From Methylovorus glucosotrophus (lineage in GTDB: Bacteria > Pseudomonadota > Gammaproteobacteria > Burkholderiales > Methylophilaceae), in NCBI RefSeq assembly GCF_009858335.1, contig NZ_VMSE01000001.1, forward strand, positions 2,108,001 through 2,172,000: a DNA stretch of 64,000 nt, in the 5' to 3' direction. Numbering within the stretch: the first letter of the stretch is position 1; each line of letters opens with the position of its first letter. The notes beneath the pieces were generated by a model. It saw only the letters and a list, made by a program, of their open reading frames with translations, made no database searches and was not told where the DNA came from. Position numbers and translations under genes: made by a program. Positions 17,701 through 27,805 of the stretch are shown here, in pieces.

Positions 17701-17777
17701 TGGCAGTCTCCTAACGTATATCTCATAGGTCTCTTCACCCGCTGTGCATGGCTCAGGCCGCACAGCGGTCTTTTTTT
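17701..17777 (+). ncRNA. Candidate sigma-54-dependent small RNA, about 77 nt
   Basis: The segment between the sigma-54 promoter and the intrinsic terminator at 17739-17777 has no reading frame longer than four codons. The predicted RNA has an unpaired 5' part containing CTCCT (17708-17712), an anti-Shine-Dalgarno-like sequence, and a U-rich terminator tail, as in trans-acting Hfq-binding RNAs. The next gene, a fumarase, has its own promoter after the terminator, so this unit looks independent. No known RNA family was recognised. It could instead be an attenuated leader. Confidence 0.55.
17739..17777 (+). terminator. Rho-independent terminator
   Basis: A perfect 9-bp GC-rich stem, CCGCTGTGC (17739-17747) with GCACAGCGG (17760-17768), a 12-nt loop, then TC and seven Ts. 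No protein gene precedes it on this strand, as glyA is divergent. Confidence 0.88.
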
Positions 17778-17803
17778 GTGAGGTCCTTGTTGAGCGCTAT
17801 AAT
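17776..17803 (+). promoter_or_regulatory. Sigma-70 promoter of the fumarase gene
   Basis: TTGTGA (-35), 16-bp spacer, TATAAT (-10, perfect). The -35 overlaps the T tract of the preceding terminator. Transcription would start near 17810, about 20 bases before the fumarase ATG, which argues for 17832 as its start. Confidence 0.7.
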
Positions 17804-17831
17804 GGCCGAGCATTTATCCCCGAGCGCTTCC

Positions 17832-19355
17832 ATGACCACGATTCGCCAAGACGACTTCATACAGAGCATTTACCAATCCCTGCAATACATTGCCTGCTAT
17901 CACTCACCTGATTTTTTGCAGGCGCTGCATGAGGCATGGCAACGCGAGCCCGCGCCCGCCGCGCGCGATGCCATGGGGCAAATACTCATCAACTCCTACC
18001 TGTGCGCGCAGGGGCAGCGCCCGCTGTGCCAGGATACCGGCATCGTGGTGGCCTTTGTGCAGGTTGGCATGCAGGTGCAATGGGATGCGAAGCTGAGTCT
18101 GCAAGAGATGGTCAATGAAGGCGTGCGCCTGGCGTATGGCGATCCGGATAATCGCCTGCGCGCCTCCATCGTCTCTGACCCCGCAGGCAAGCGCCTGAAC
18201 ACACGGGATAACACGCCTGCCGTGGTGCATGTGGAACTGGTGCCGGGCGACAAGGTCGAGATCAACATTTCTGCCAAGGGTGGCGGCTCGGAAAACAAGG
18301 CCAAGCTCGCCATGCTGGAGCCGTCGGACAATATCGTCGACTGGGTACTGCGCACGGTGCCGACCATGGGCGCCGGCTGGTGCCCACCGGGCGTGCTGGG
18401 CATAGGCATAGGCGGCACGGCAGAAAAAGCCGTTCTGCTGGCCAAGCAATCGCTGTTTGCGCCGATTGATATTCATGAACTGCGGGCACGCGGCCCGGCG
18501 GACCGCGCGGAAGAGCTGCGGCTGGAACTTTACGAAAAAGTGAATCGCCTAGGCATAGGCGCTCAGGGGCTGGGCGGCCTGACCACGGTACTGGATGTCA
18601 AAATCCTGCAAACCGCCACGCACGCCACCTCACTACCGGTCGCCATGATCCCCAACTGCGCGGCCACGCGTCATATTCATTTCACGCTCGATGGTAGCGG
18701 CCCGGCCATATTGCCCGTGCCGCGCCTGCAAGACTGGCCGCAGATTGCGCAGGAATCAGGCACGCCAATGCGCCAGGTGAACCTGGACAGCCTGACCAAA
18801 GCCGACATCCTGCAATGGCAACCGGGCGAACAGCTGCTGCTGAGCGGCAAATTGCTGACCGGGCGCGATGCCGCGCATAAACGCATTGTCGATCTGCTGG
18901 CCTCCGGCCATCCCTTGCCGGATGGCCTGGATTTTCATAACCGCTTCATTTATTACGTCGGCCCGGTAGACCCGGTGCGCGATGAAGTCATCGGCCCCGC
19001 AGGCCCGACCACCGCCACCCGCATGGACCGCTTCACCGACACCATGCTGGGCGAAGCCGGCTTGCTGGGCATGATAGGCAAAGCCGAACGCGGTGAAGCG
19101 ACGGTAGATGCCATACGCCGTCATCAATCGGTGTACCTGATTGCCATCGGCGGTGCTGCTTATCTGATTTCGCACGCCATCAAAGCCGCGCGCGTGGTGG
19201 CGTTTGCCGATCTGGGGATGGAAGCGGTGTATGAATTCACCGTGGAAAACATGCCGGTGACGGTAGCCGTCGATAGCCAGGGCCATTCGGTGCATGAAAC
19301 CGGCCCGGCGGAATGGCGTCCAAAGATTGCCGACATCCCCATTTTTACTGCCTAG
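17832..19355 (+). CDS. fumA: Fumarate hydratase, class I (iron-sulfur)
   Basis: A 507-residue class I fumarase converting fumarate to malate in the citric acid cycle; the oxygen-sensitive [4Fe-4S] cluster acts as a Lewis acid. Cluster-region cysteines lie in CQDTGIVVAF, GWCPPGVLGIGIGGTAEK and NCAATRHIHF. The C-terminal beta domain has NRFIYYVGPVDPVRDEVIGPAGPTTATRMD. An ATG at 17802 lies inside the -10 box and can be excluded. The next gene follows after 15 bp and is probably co-transcribed. Confidence 0.94.
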   Translation: MTTIRQDDFIQSIYQSLQYIACYHSPDFLQALHEAWQREPAPAARDAMGQILINSYLCAQGQRPLCQDTGIVVAFVQVGMQVQWDAKLSLQEMVNEGVRLAYGDPDNRLRASIVSDPAGKRLNTRDNTPAVVHVELVPGDKVEINISAKGGGSENKAKLAMLEPSDNIVDWVLRTVPTMGAGWCPPGVLGIGIGGTAEKAVLLAKQSLFAPIDIHELRARGPADRAEELRLELYEKVNRLGIGAQGLGGLTTVLDVKILQTATHATSLPVAMIPNCAATRHIHFTLDGSGPAILPVPRLQDWPQIAQESGTPMRQVNLDSLTKADILQWQPGEQLLLSGKLLTGRDAAHKRIVDLLASGHPLPDGLDFHNRFIYYVGPVDPVRDEVIGPAGPTTATRMDRFTDTMLGEAGLLGMIGKAERGEATVDAIRRHQSVYLIAIGGAAYLISHAIKAARVVAFADLGMEAVYEFTVENMPVTVAVDSQGHSVHETGPAEWRPKIADIPIFTA

Positions 19356-19370
19356 GAAGCGAGTCCCGTC

Positions 19371-20438
19371 ATGGCCCATCTTTTTACTCCCATCACGCTG
19401 CGTGAGCTGACTATCCGCAACCGCATTTTTGTATCGCCTATGTGCCAGTACTCCGCCATTGAGGGCATGCCGAATGACTGGCATCTGGTGCATCTGGGCA
19501 GCTTTGCCCGCGGTGGGGCCGGGCTGGTGATGGTGGAAGCCACCGGCGTGCTGCCGGAAGGCCGCATTACACCGCAGTGCCTGGGCTTGTGGAACGACAC
19601 CCAGCGCGATGCCTTGCATCGCATTGTGGATTTCATTCATGGACAAGGCGCCGCGGCCGCCATTCAACTGGCGCATGCCGGACGCAAGGCATCGTCGACC
19701 CGCCCCTGGGAAGGCAGCACGGGCATACCCGTCGCGCAGGCTGGCTGGGAGACCGTCGCGCCATCCGCCATACCATTCAGCCCGCAGCATGCAACGCCAC
19801 AAGCGCTGGATAAAGCAGGCATCGCCCGTATTTCGGATGCGTTTATGGTAGCGGCTGAACGGGCGCTGGCCGCGGGCTTTGACGTGATTGAACTACATTG
19901 CGCCCACGGCTATCTGCTACATGAATTTTTGTCGCCGCTTGCCAATCAGCGCGACGATGAATACGGCGGCACCCTGGAAAACCGTTGCCGCCTGCCACTG
20001 GAAATCGCGAAGCGCCTGCGCGACTTCTGGCCGCAGGATAAACCTGTGTTCGTGCGCATTTCCGCCAGCGACTGGATAGAAGGCGGCTGGGATATCGCTC
20101 AGTCCGTGCAATTCGCACGCTGGCTCAAGGAGATCGGCATTGACCTGATTGACTGCTCCAGCGGCGGCCTGATTTACGATGCCGTGATTCCCACCGGACC
20201 TGGCTATCAGACCGAATTTGCCAGCCGTATTCGCAATGAAGCCGGCATTGCCAGTGGTGCAGTGGGCATGATCACCACCTCGACCCAGGCGGAGCATATT
20301 CTCGCCACGCATCAGGCCGATGTGATTTTCATGGCGCGCACGTTGCTGAGCGACCCGCACTGGCCATTGCATGCCGCACGCGAATTACGGGCAGATCACC
20401 CCTGGCCGCTGCAGTACGAGCGTGCCAAAAGTTTTTGA
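19371..20438 (+). CDS. NADH:flavin oxidoreductase, YqjM/XenA class of the old yellow enzyme family
   Basis: A 355-residue FMN-dependent ene-reductase. Features of the YqjM-like class: MCQYSA near residue 25 with the redox-sensing Cys, QLAHAGRKAS near 100, the substrate-binding His pair region HCAHGYLLHEFLSPLANQRDDEYGG near 175, and FMN-phosphate binding in the C-terminal barrel. Such enzymes reduce activated C=C bonds in enals, quinones or xenobiotics with NAD(P)H; the physiological substrate is unknown. It lies close behind the fumarase gene. Confidence 0.92.
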   Translation: MAHLFTPITLRELTIRNRIFVSPMCQYSAIEGMPNDWHLVHLGSFARGGAGLVMVEATGVLPEGRITPQCLGLWNDTQRDALHRIVDFIHGQGAAAAIQLAHAGRKASSTRPWEGSTGIPVAQAGWETVAPSAIPFSPQHATPQALDKAGIARISDAFMVAAERALAAGFDVIELHCAHGYLLHEFLSPLANQRDDEYGGTLENRCRLPLEIAKRLRDFWPQDKPVFVRISASDWIEGGWDIAQSVQFARWLKEIGIDLIDCSSGGLIYDAVIPTGPGYQTEFASRIRNEAGIASGAVGMITTSTQAEHILATHQADVIFMARTLLSDPHWPLHAARELRADHPWPLQYERAKSF

Positions 20439-20465
20439 TATTCACTCTTACGCAAGGAAACCCGC

Positions 20466-20660
20466 ATGAAATGGACTGACAGCCTGCGCATCGCTGAAGC
20501 GCTGTATGACGCACACCCGGATATCGATCCCAAGACCATCCGTTTTACCGATTTGTATCAATGGGTGCTGAATCTGGAGGAGTTTGACGATGCGCCGGAA
20601 AAATGCGGCGAAAAGATACTGGAAGCGATCCAGTTGGCCTGGATAGAAGAGGCAGAATAA
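20466..20660 (+). CDS. iscX: Fe-S assembly accessory protein IscX
   Basis: A 64-residue acidic protein matching IscX (YfhJ) over its whole length: [54 protein letters not shown]. In E. coli IscX binds IscS and iron and tunes cluster assembly; its gene normally closes the isc operon. Here it is separate from any isc gene but downstream of the Fe-S fumarase. Confidence 0.92.
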   Translation: MKWTDSLRIAEALYDAHPDIDPKTIRFTDLYQWVLNLEEFDDAPEKCGEKILEAIQLAWIEEAE

Positions 20661-20751
20661 GCACTAGGCTCGGGCAGCTGGGAGTAGCGGGTGACTAAGC
20701 CCCTGCTCCGGCCCAGGCTTCTTCATCTTGTTTCAGTATTAGCGCAATCCG

Positions 20752-22143
20752 TCAGATGCTATTGGAATACCGCGGCTGAAGCTGGATCGTCTGACCGCTG
20801 TTTGCTGCTTTCGGCTCCTGCCTGCCATCAAACAGCATGGCGATATTGCGCAGAAACAAGCGGCCGATCTCGGTGACGCGAAGTTCATCGCCCTGCAATA
20901 CCAGCAAACCATCCTGCTGCATCTCCTCCATCTGAGGCAAAGCCGCAGCAAAATAGTCATCAAAATCGATATTCCATGTCGCTGAAAATGCGCGTTTATC
21001 CAGGCGTAACTCACACATCACCTGGGTAATGGCCGCGCGGCGCAGCTGGTCTTCGGGGGTTACGTGCAAGCCACGTTCAATCGGCAGCCGCCCTGCCGTC
21101 ACCGTATCGCGATACTCTGACAGCACCTTGGTATTTTGCGCATAGGCGTTTTCCGTTTGCGAAATGGCTGAGGCGCCCAACGCCAGGATGTCACAATCCT
21201 TGTGCGTGGTGTAGCCCTGAAAGTTGCGATATAAGCTCCCCTGCTGCTGGGCACGTACCAGCTCATCCTCGGGTTTTGCGTAATGATCCATGCCAATGTG
21301 CACATAGCCCGCCGCCGTCAGGCGATCCAAGGTCATTCTTAGCAACTCCAGGCGCTGATCCAGCGTCGGCAATGCAGATTCAGGTATCAGGCGCTGATGC
21401 TTTTTCATCCACGGCACATGCGCGTAATTGAAGACGGCCAGTCGATCCGGCGCCATCGCGATCACCGCATCCAGCGTATGGGCAAAGCGCTCGGGAGTCT
21501 GGTGCGGCAAGCCGATGATCAGGTCAAAATTGATACTGTTGATCCCGGCATCGCGTATCCACCCGTACACCTGCTCGATCAGATCCTGCGACTGAATGCG
21601 GTTGATGGCCTCTTGCACCTGCGAATCCAGATCCTGCACGCCCAGGCTCAGGCGGTTAAACCCACAGGAAGCCAGTGCATCCACATGCGCACGCGTCAGC
21701 TCACGCGGATCCATTTCGCAGCCGATTTCGGCATCGTCCGTCATGCGGAAACGACGGGCAAATGCCTGATGCAGCTTCACCAGATCATCCGGTTTTAAAT
21801 AAGTAGGTGTGCCGCCACCCCAGTGCATCTGCCGCACCAGGCGATCAGCTGAGGCAGTGTCTGCCACCAGCGCCATCTCTTGCAGCAATACCTGCAGGTA
21901 GCGCTCGGCTTTGCTGTAATCGCGCGTGGCCACCATATTGCAGCCGCAGTAATAACAGAGCGTGTCGCAAAACGGGATATGCGCATACAGCGAGATATCG
22001 CGCCCGCTGTCACGGCTGGCTTGCAGCTCATGCTGCCAGGCTGCGGCATCAAAGCCGGTATGAAAATGCAAGGCCGTAGGATACGAGGTGTAACGCGGCG
22101 CAGCCTTGCTGTATTTGTGCACAAGTGAGGTCGGGAATTCCAT
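20752..22143 (-). CDS. hemN: Oxygen-independent coproporphyrinogen III oxidase
   Basis: A 463-residue radical-SAM enzyme of anaerobic haem synthesis, decarboxylating two propionates of coproporphyrinogen III. The CxxxCxxCxC motif (CDTLCYYCGC) binds the [4Fe-4S] cluster and is typical of true HemN. HMHWGGGTPTYL-like sequence (QMHWGGGTPTYL), EMDPRELT and GLPHQTPERF follow. The start is probably the ATG at 22143 (MEFPTSL) or 22152; neither has a Shine-Dalgarno sequence, and a perfect TATAAT overlaps the upstream ATG, so the mRNA may be almost leaderless. The longer upstream frame lacks family similarity. Confidence 0.94.
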   Translation of the reverse strand: MEFPTSLVHKYSKAAPRYTSYPTALHFHTGFDAAAWQHELQASRDSGRDISLYAHIPFCDTLCYYCGCNMVATRDYSKAERYLQVLLQEMALVADTASADRLVRQMHWGGGTPTYLKPDDLVKLHQAFARRFRMTDDAEIGCEMDPRELTRAHVDALASCGFNRLSLGVQDLDSQVQEAINRIQSQDLIEQVYGWIRDAGINSINFDLIIGLPHQTPERFAHTLDAVIAMAPDRLAVFNYAHVPWMKKHQRLIPESALPTLDQRLELLRMTLDRLTAAGYVHIGMDHYAKPEDELVRAQQQGSLYRNFQGYTTHKDCDILALGASAISQTENAYAQNTKVLSEYRDTVTAGRLPIERGLHVTPEDQLRRAAITQVMCELRLDKRAFSATWNIDFDDYFAAALPQMEEMQQDGLLVLQGDELRVTEIGRLFLRNIAMLFDGRQEPKAANSGQTIQLQPRYSNSI

Positions 22144-22288
22144 AATAACCATTATATATTTATGGTTAAAATTTTCCAGCCTTAATCCATCTGGACTATT
22201 GCCTGTGGTATTGCCCGATTTGAGCAAGCCGCGATATCGGAATCCCGTTTAGAATAGGAGTAATTCCATTCAGCAAAGGGCACGTCGC

Positions 22289-23662
22289 ATGCTTGCACCA
22301 AAAGAGATTTTCAAGGCTTACGATATCCGCGGTATTGTCGGTAAAACATTGACTCCCGAGATTGTCGAACAAATCGGCAAGGCAATCGGTAGCGAAGCTG
22401 CCAAACTGCAGCAGAAAGCCATTTGCATAGGCTACGATGGCCGCCTCTCCGGCCCCGAGCTGGCGGAAGCCCTGGCACGCGGCATTCTCAGCACCGGGGT
22501 GGATGTCATACGACTGGGCCTGGTGGCAACGCCTATGGTGTATTTTGCCGCGCATCAGCTCAAGACCGGCTGTGGCGTCATGGTGACGGGCAGCCACAAT
22601 CCGCCTGACTACAACGGCCTGAAGATGGTGATCGCCGAGGAAACCCTTTCCGGCGAGAGCATCCAGCGTTTGCGTACCCGCATTGAACAACAGGACTTTG
22701 CCAGCGGCAGTGGCAAGGCCAGCGATTACGATATTGCCGATGACTACATCAACCGCATTGCCTCTGACATCAAGCTGAGCCGCCCCATGCGCATTGCCGT
22801 CGATTGCGGCAATGGTGTGCCTGGCGCCTACGCGGGCAAGCTCTACCGCGCTCTGGGTTGCGAGGTGGAAGAGCTGTTCTGCGAGGTCGATGGCCATTTC
22901 CCCAACCATCACCCTGATCCTTCCGTGCCGGAAAACCTGCTGGATCTGATTGCCGCCCTCGGCAAAGGCAGCTCCGAAATCGGCCTGGCATTCGATGGCG
23001 ATGGGGACCGACTGGGCGTGGTCACCAAAGATGGCAAGATCATCTACCCTGATCGTCAACTGCTGCTGTTTGCAGAAGATGTCCTACAGCGCGAACCCGG
23101 CGCCACCATCATTTATGACGTGAAATCCTCACGCAACCTCGCGCCCTGGATCAAGGCACGCGGCGGCTTGCCACTGATGTGGAAAACCGGCCACTCGCTG
23201 GTGAAGGCAAAAATGAAAGAAACCGGCTCGGCCCTGGCGGGCGAAATGAGCGGGCATGTATTCTTCAAGGAACGCTGGTTCGGTTTTGATGATGGCCTTT
23301 ACAGCGGCGCGCGCCTGCTGGAAATCCTGAGCCGCTCGTCCGACCCTTCCGCGCTGCTGAATGCATTGCCAGACAGCGTCAGCACGCCTGAGCAACACAT
23401 ACACATGAATGAAGGCGAGCCGCATGCGCTGATCGCCAGCCTGCAAAAGACCGCTGAATTTGCGGGCGCCACCGAAGTCATCACCATTGATGGTCTGCGC
23501 GTGGAATACCCGGACGGCTTTGGTCTGATGCGGCCATCCAACACCACCCCGGTGATCGTGTTGCGCTTTGAAGCGGATGACGAAGCCGCACTGCGCCGTA
23601 TTCAGGAAGCCTTCCGCAGTGTGATTCTGGCGGCAGCGCCGCACGTGCATCTGCCTTTCTAA
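22289..23662 (+). CDS. Phosphomannomutase/phosphoglucomutase, AlgC/ManB type
   Basis: A 457-residue alpha-D-phosphohexomutase that interconverts 1- and 6-phosphates of mannose or glucose for nucleotide-sugar and polysaccharide synthesis. The N-terminal FKAYDIRGIVG, the catalytic phosphoserine loop VMVTGSHNPPDYNGLK near residue 105, the metal loop DGDGDRLGV near 235 and the sugar loop GEMSGHVFF near 320 are all present. The C-terminal phosphate-binding loop is RPSNTTPVIVLR. A second mutase of another subfamily is encoded at 24272-25903. Confidence 0.94.
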   Translation: MLAPKEIFKAYDIRGIVGKTLTPEIVEQIGKAIGSEAAKLQQKAICIGYDGRLSGPELAEALARGILSTGVDVIRLGLVATPMVYFAAHQLKTGCGVMVTGSHNPPDYNGLKMVIAEETLSGESIQRLRTRIEQQDFASGSGKASDYDIADDYINRIASDIKLSRPMRIAVDCGNGVPGAYAGKLYRALGCEVEELFCEVDGHFPNHHPDPSVPENLLDLIAALGKGSSEIGLAFDGDGDRLGVVTKDGKIIYPDRQLLLFAEDVLQREPGATIIYDVKSSRNLAPWIKARGGLPLMWKTGHSLVKAKMKETGSALAGEMSGHVFFKERWFGFDDGLYSGARLLEILSRSSDPSALLNALPDSVSTPEQHIHMNEGEPHALIASLQKTAEFAGATEVITIDGLRVEYPDGFGLMRPSNTTPVIVLRFEADDEAALRRIQEAFRSVILAAAPHVHLPF

Positions 23663-23674
23663 ACAGGTGATCCA

Positions 23675-24178
23675 TTGAGTAAAACGGCATGGCTGGCGGT
23701 GCTAGCCTGGTTGCTGGCGGCTGGCGGCATCTACTATGTGGTGGATGCCCGCATGAACCCCAACCGCAACCCAAGCAGCCAGGGCGGCGAAGTAACACTG
23801 CAGCGCGGCATGGATGGGCATTACCGGGCCACCGCGCTGATCAATGGCGAAAAAGTGGAAGTGCTGGTGGACACAGGCGCGACGGGAGTGGCGATCTCAA
23901 GCCAGACTGCCGAGCGTCTGGGCCTGAGTAGCCATGTGGCAGCGCGCACCAGCACGGCCAATGGGGACGCCGTGGCCTATATCACGCGCCTTCGCAGCGT
24001 CAAGATCGGTGATGTGGAAGCCCAGGATGTCGCCGCCATGATCACGCCAGGTCTGCAAGGCGAGGCCCTGCTCGGCATGTCATTTCTGGGGCGCATGGAT
24101 GTGCGGCTGTTTCGTGGCAGCATGACCATCAAACAAGGCGATGAACCGGTCCCTGCTGCTAAAGGCGGCGATTTCTGA
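23675..24178 (+). CDS. Membrane-anchored retropepsin-like aspartic protease
   Basis: A 167-residue protein with an N-terminal membrane anchor (AWLAVLAWLLAAGGIYYVV) and a single aspartic-protease lobe containing VEVLVDTGATGVAIS, the DTGA catalytic motif, and the later hydrophobic MITPGLQGEALLGMSFLGRMDV, as in clan AA retropepsin-like bacterial proteins that act as dimers. The start is TTG at 23675 behind AGGTGA. The target is unknown. It lies 12 bp after the mutase gene. Confidence 0.87.
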   Translation: MSKTAWLAVLAWLLAAGGIYYVVDARMNPNRNPSSQGGEVTLQRGMDGHYRATALINGEKVEVLVDTGATGVAISSQTAERLGLSSHVAARTSTANGDAVAYITRLRSVKIGDVEAQDVAAMITPGLQGEALLGMSFLGRMDVRLFRGSMTIKQGDEPVPAAKGGDF

Positions 24179-24221
24179 GCACTGGCATTCCTGCCAGCCC
24201 TCATTTCACCCATTCAAGGTT

Positions 24222-24265
24222 CGCGGATGTGAGCTATGCCCATACAGGCACAGGGCACATCCGCG
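24222..24265. terminator. Probable shared terminator between convergent genes
   Basis: A perfect 10-bp stem CGCGGATGTG (24222-24231) / CACATCCGCG (24256-24265) lies between the protease gene (plus) and pgm (minus). It is followed by only TTT on the plus strand, so termination strength is uncertain. Confidence 0.5.
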
Positions 24266-24271
24266 TTTGCA

Positions 24272-26069
<1,798 letters not shown>

Positions 26070-26076
26070 AAAACAA

Positions 26077-26105
26077 AGGCTTGTGCTCTGCACAGGCCTT
26101 TTTTA
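26077..26105 (+). terminator. Rho-independent terminator of tRNA-Lys
   Basis: Stem AGGCTTGTGC/GCACAGGCCT (one G-T pair), loop TCT, then a run of Ts. Confidence 0.88.
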
Positions 26106-26283
26106 TTTGCCTGGTTTGCTTCACATTCACGGGCAACTCTGCCCGGCTATCATCAGCCGTCATACCGGATTCCGGCATCTCGTTCAGCGAAAGCAAAACC
26201 TTTATCGGCAACGCCAGTCTCATATGACAACAGCATCATCAGTATAATCGGTTTTTCAGAAAATCAGGTCAGGAGCAAAGCGC

Positions 26284-26478
26284 ATGGAGACATTCAAGGT
26301 AGAAGGCATGGTATGCGGCGGCTGCGTTAATGCTGTTACCCGGGCGATTCAGAACGAGGATGCTGCAGCCAAAGTGGAAGTGGATCTTGCCAGCGGCAAG
26401 CTGAGCACTGAAAGCACACTCAGCAAGCAAGAGCTGGCCAGCATTATTGAAGAGGCAGGCTACACGGTGGTGGGATAA
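26284..26478 (+). CDS. Heavy-metal-associated domain protein, copper chaperone-like
   Basis: A 64-residue single HMA domain: METFKVEGMVCGGCVNAV carries the GMxCxxC metal-binding motif, followed by the beta-alpha-beta-beta-alpha-beta pattern ending IIEEAGYTVVG. Free-standing HMA proteins of this size (CopZ type) carry Cu(I) to P-type ATPases. No ATPase gene is nearby, so the metal and partner are not proven. It has its own terminator. Confidence 0.9.
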   Translation: METFKVEGMVCGGCVNAVTRAIQNEDAAAKVEVDLASGKLSTESTLSKQELASIIEEAGYTVVG

Positions 26479-26544
26479 GCGGCAAAACACCTGCTGGCTG
26501 ATCCTGATACATGCGATCAGCCAGTCAATTCCATTCTGCCCCAT

Positions 26545-26575
26545 AAAAAAAACCGACGTTTTCGTCGGCTTTTTT
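26545..26575. terminator. Bidirectional rho-independent terminator
   Basis: Stem CCGACG-TTTT-CGTCGG flanked by AAAAAAAA on the left and TTTTTT on the right, so it can stop both the copper-chaperone-like gene (plus) and cheZ (minus). Confidence 0.9.
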
Positions 26576-26592
26576 CATTCATACTGCGCGCT

Positions 26593-27258
26593 TCAGAACC
26601 CCAGGCTATCGAGCAGATCATCCACCTGTGCCTGACTCGCCACCACATCGACCGCATTCGGGTCGATCTGTGGCCCATTCAGCAGACCGGTATCGGCTTC
26701 TTTCTTGGGCGTATTGATATGGCCGGGCGAGAAGTCGATCAGCACTTGTACCAGCTGCTGTTCCAGATCCTGCGCCAGCGTGGTGATCTTCTTGATCACC
26801 TGACCGGTAAGATCCTGAAAATCCTGCGCCATCATGATTTCCATCAAGAGATCCTTGGTCTCAGAGGTGTTCTTCACCGTCTGGTCCAGGAAAGCCATGG
26901 TATCGGTCGCAATCGCATCGTACTGGCTCTTGAGGGCCGGGGTAGCCAGCAAGGCATCCCAACGCTTCTGCAGATCGGCAGCCTGGGTGGACAAGGCATT
27001 TTGCAGCGGTGTAGCGACATCGGTGGCATTCAGCACGCGCTCAGCCGCTTGCTCCGTCATCTTGGCCACATAATTCAGGCGTTCGCGCGCATCGGGGATT
27101 TCTGAGGCGGCTTTTTCCAGAATTTTGTCAAAGCCCAGGCCGGAGAGATTGTCGTGCAGGGCACGCGTGACATGGCCGATACGGTTGAGGATTTCGTCGT
27201 TGGTATTCACTGGAGCTGCCGACGAGCTATTGTCTTCAGAAGTAAGAGGCTCGCTCAT
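26593..27258 (-). CDS. cheZ: CheY-phosphate phosphatase CheZ
   Basis: A 221-residue helical protein read from the ATG at 27258, one base after the cheY stop. The catalytic helix carries MAQDFQDLTGQVIKK with the conserved Gln that inserts into the CheY active site. The last residues, QVDDLLDSLGF, are the CheY-binding C-terminal helix and are almost the same as in enterobacterial CheZ. It shortens the CheY-P signal. It is the last gene of the chemotaxis cluster. Confidence 0.95.
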   Translation of the reverse strand: MSEPLTSEDNSSSAAPVNTNDEILNRIGHVTRALHDNLSGLGFDKILEKAASEIPDARERLNYVAKMTEQAAERVLNATDVATPLQNALSTQAADLQKRWDALLATPALKSQYDAIATDTMAFLDQTVKNTSETKDLLMEIMMAQDFQDLTGQVIKKITTLAQDLEQQLVQVLIDFSPGHINTPKKEADTGLLNGPQIDPNAVDVVASQAQVDDLLDSLGF

Positions 27259-27259
27259 G

Positions 27260-27658
27260 TTATGCCCCTGACTTTTCCAGTTTTTCAAAGATTTTTGCGA
27301 GCTTCTCATCCAGCGTGGCAGCGGTGAAGGGCTTCACCACGTAACCATTAGCGCCAGCCTGGGCAGCGGCGATGATGTTTTCCTTCTTGGCTTCTGCGGT
27401 CACCATCAGCACGGGCAGCGATGACAAGGTGGGGTCGGCGCGGATTTCCTTCAGCATGGTCAGGCCATCCATATTTGGCATGTTCCAGTCGGACACGACA
27501 AACTCAAAATTGCCGCCACGCAGCTTGCTGAGGGCCATGACGCCATCTTCGGCTTCATCGACATTGGTATAGCCCAGCTCCTTGAGCAGGTTGCGCACAA
27601 TTCGGCGCATGGTTGAAAAGTCATCAACCACGAGAAATTTGGTATTTGGATTAGCCAT
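27260..27658 (-). CDS. cheY: Chemotaxis response regulator CheY
   Basis: A 132-residue single-domain receiver: [10 protein letters not shown] (acidic pair), [12 protein letters not shown] (phosphoacceptor Asp), MVTAEA (Thr/Ala switch) and VVKPF (Lys). Phosphorylated by CheA, it binds the flagellar motor switch. It is paired with cheZ. A second CheY-like protein is encoded beside cheA. Confidence 0.95.
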   Translation of the reverse strand: MANPNTKFLVVDDFSTMRRIVRNLLKELGYTNVDEAEDGVMALSKLRGGNFEFVVSDWNMPNMDGLTMLKEIRADPTLSSLPVLMVTAEAKKENIIAAAQAGANGYVVKPFTAATLDEKLAKIFEKLEKSGA

Positions 27659-27805
27659 CTAAAACTCCATAGTTATGTGCTGCCATGATCCAATCAGGCT
27701 GATCCGTGATGTTAGCGAATTGAATCATGTTACCGAGCATTGATTAAGGTCTTACCTTGTTTATCGTCCAAAACCGGGCAAGCTTTAATCAGCATCTTAG
27801 CAAAA

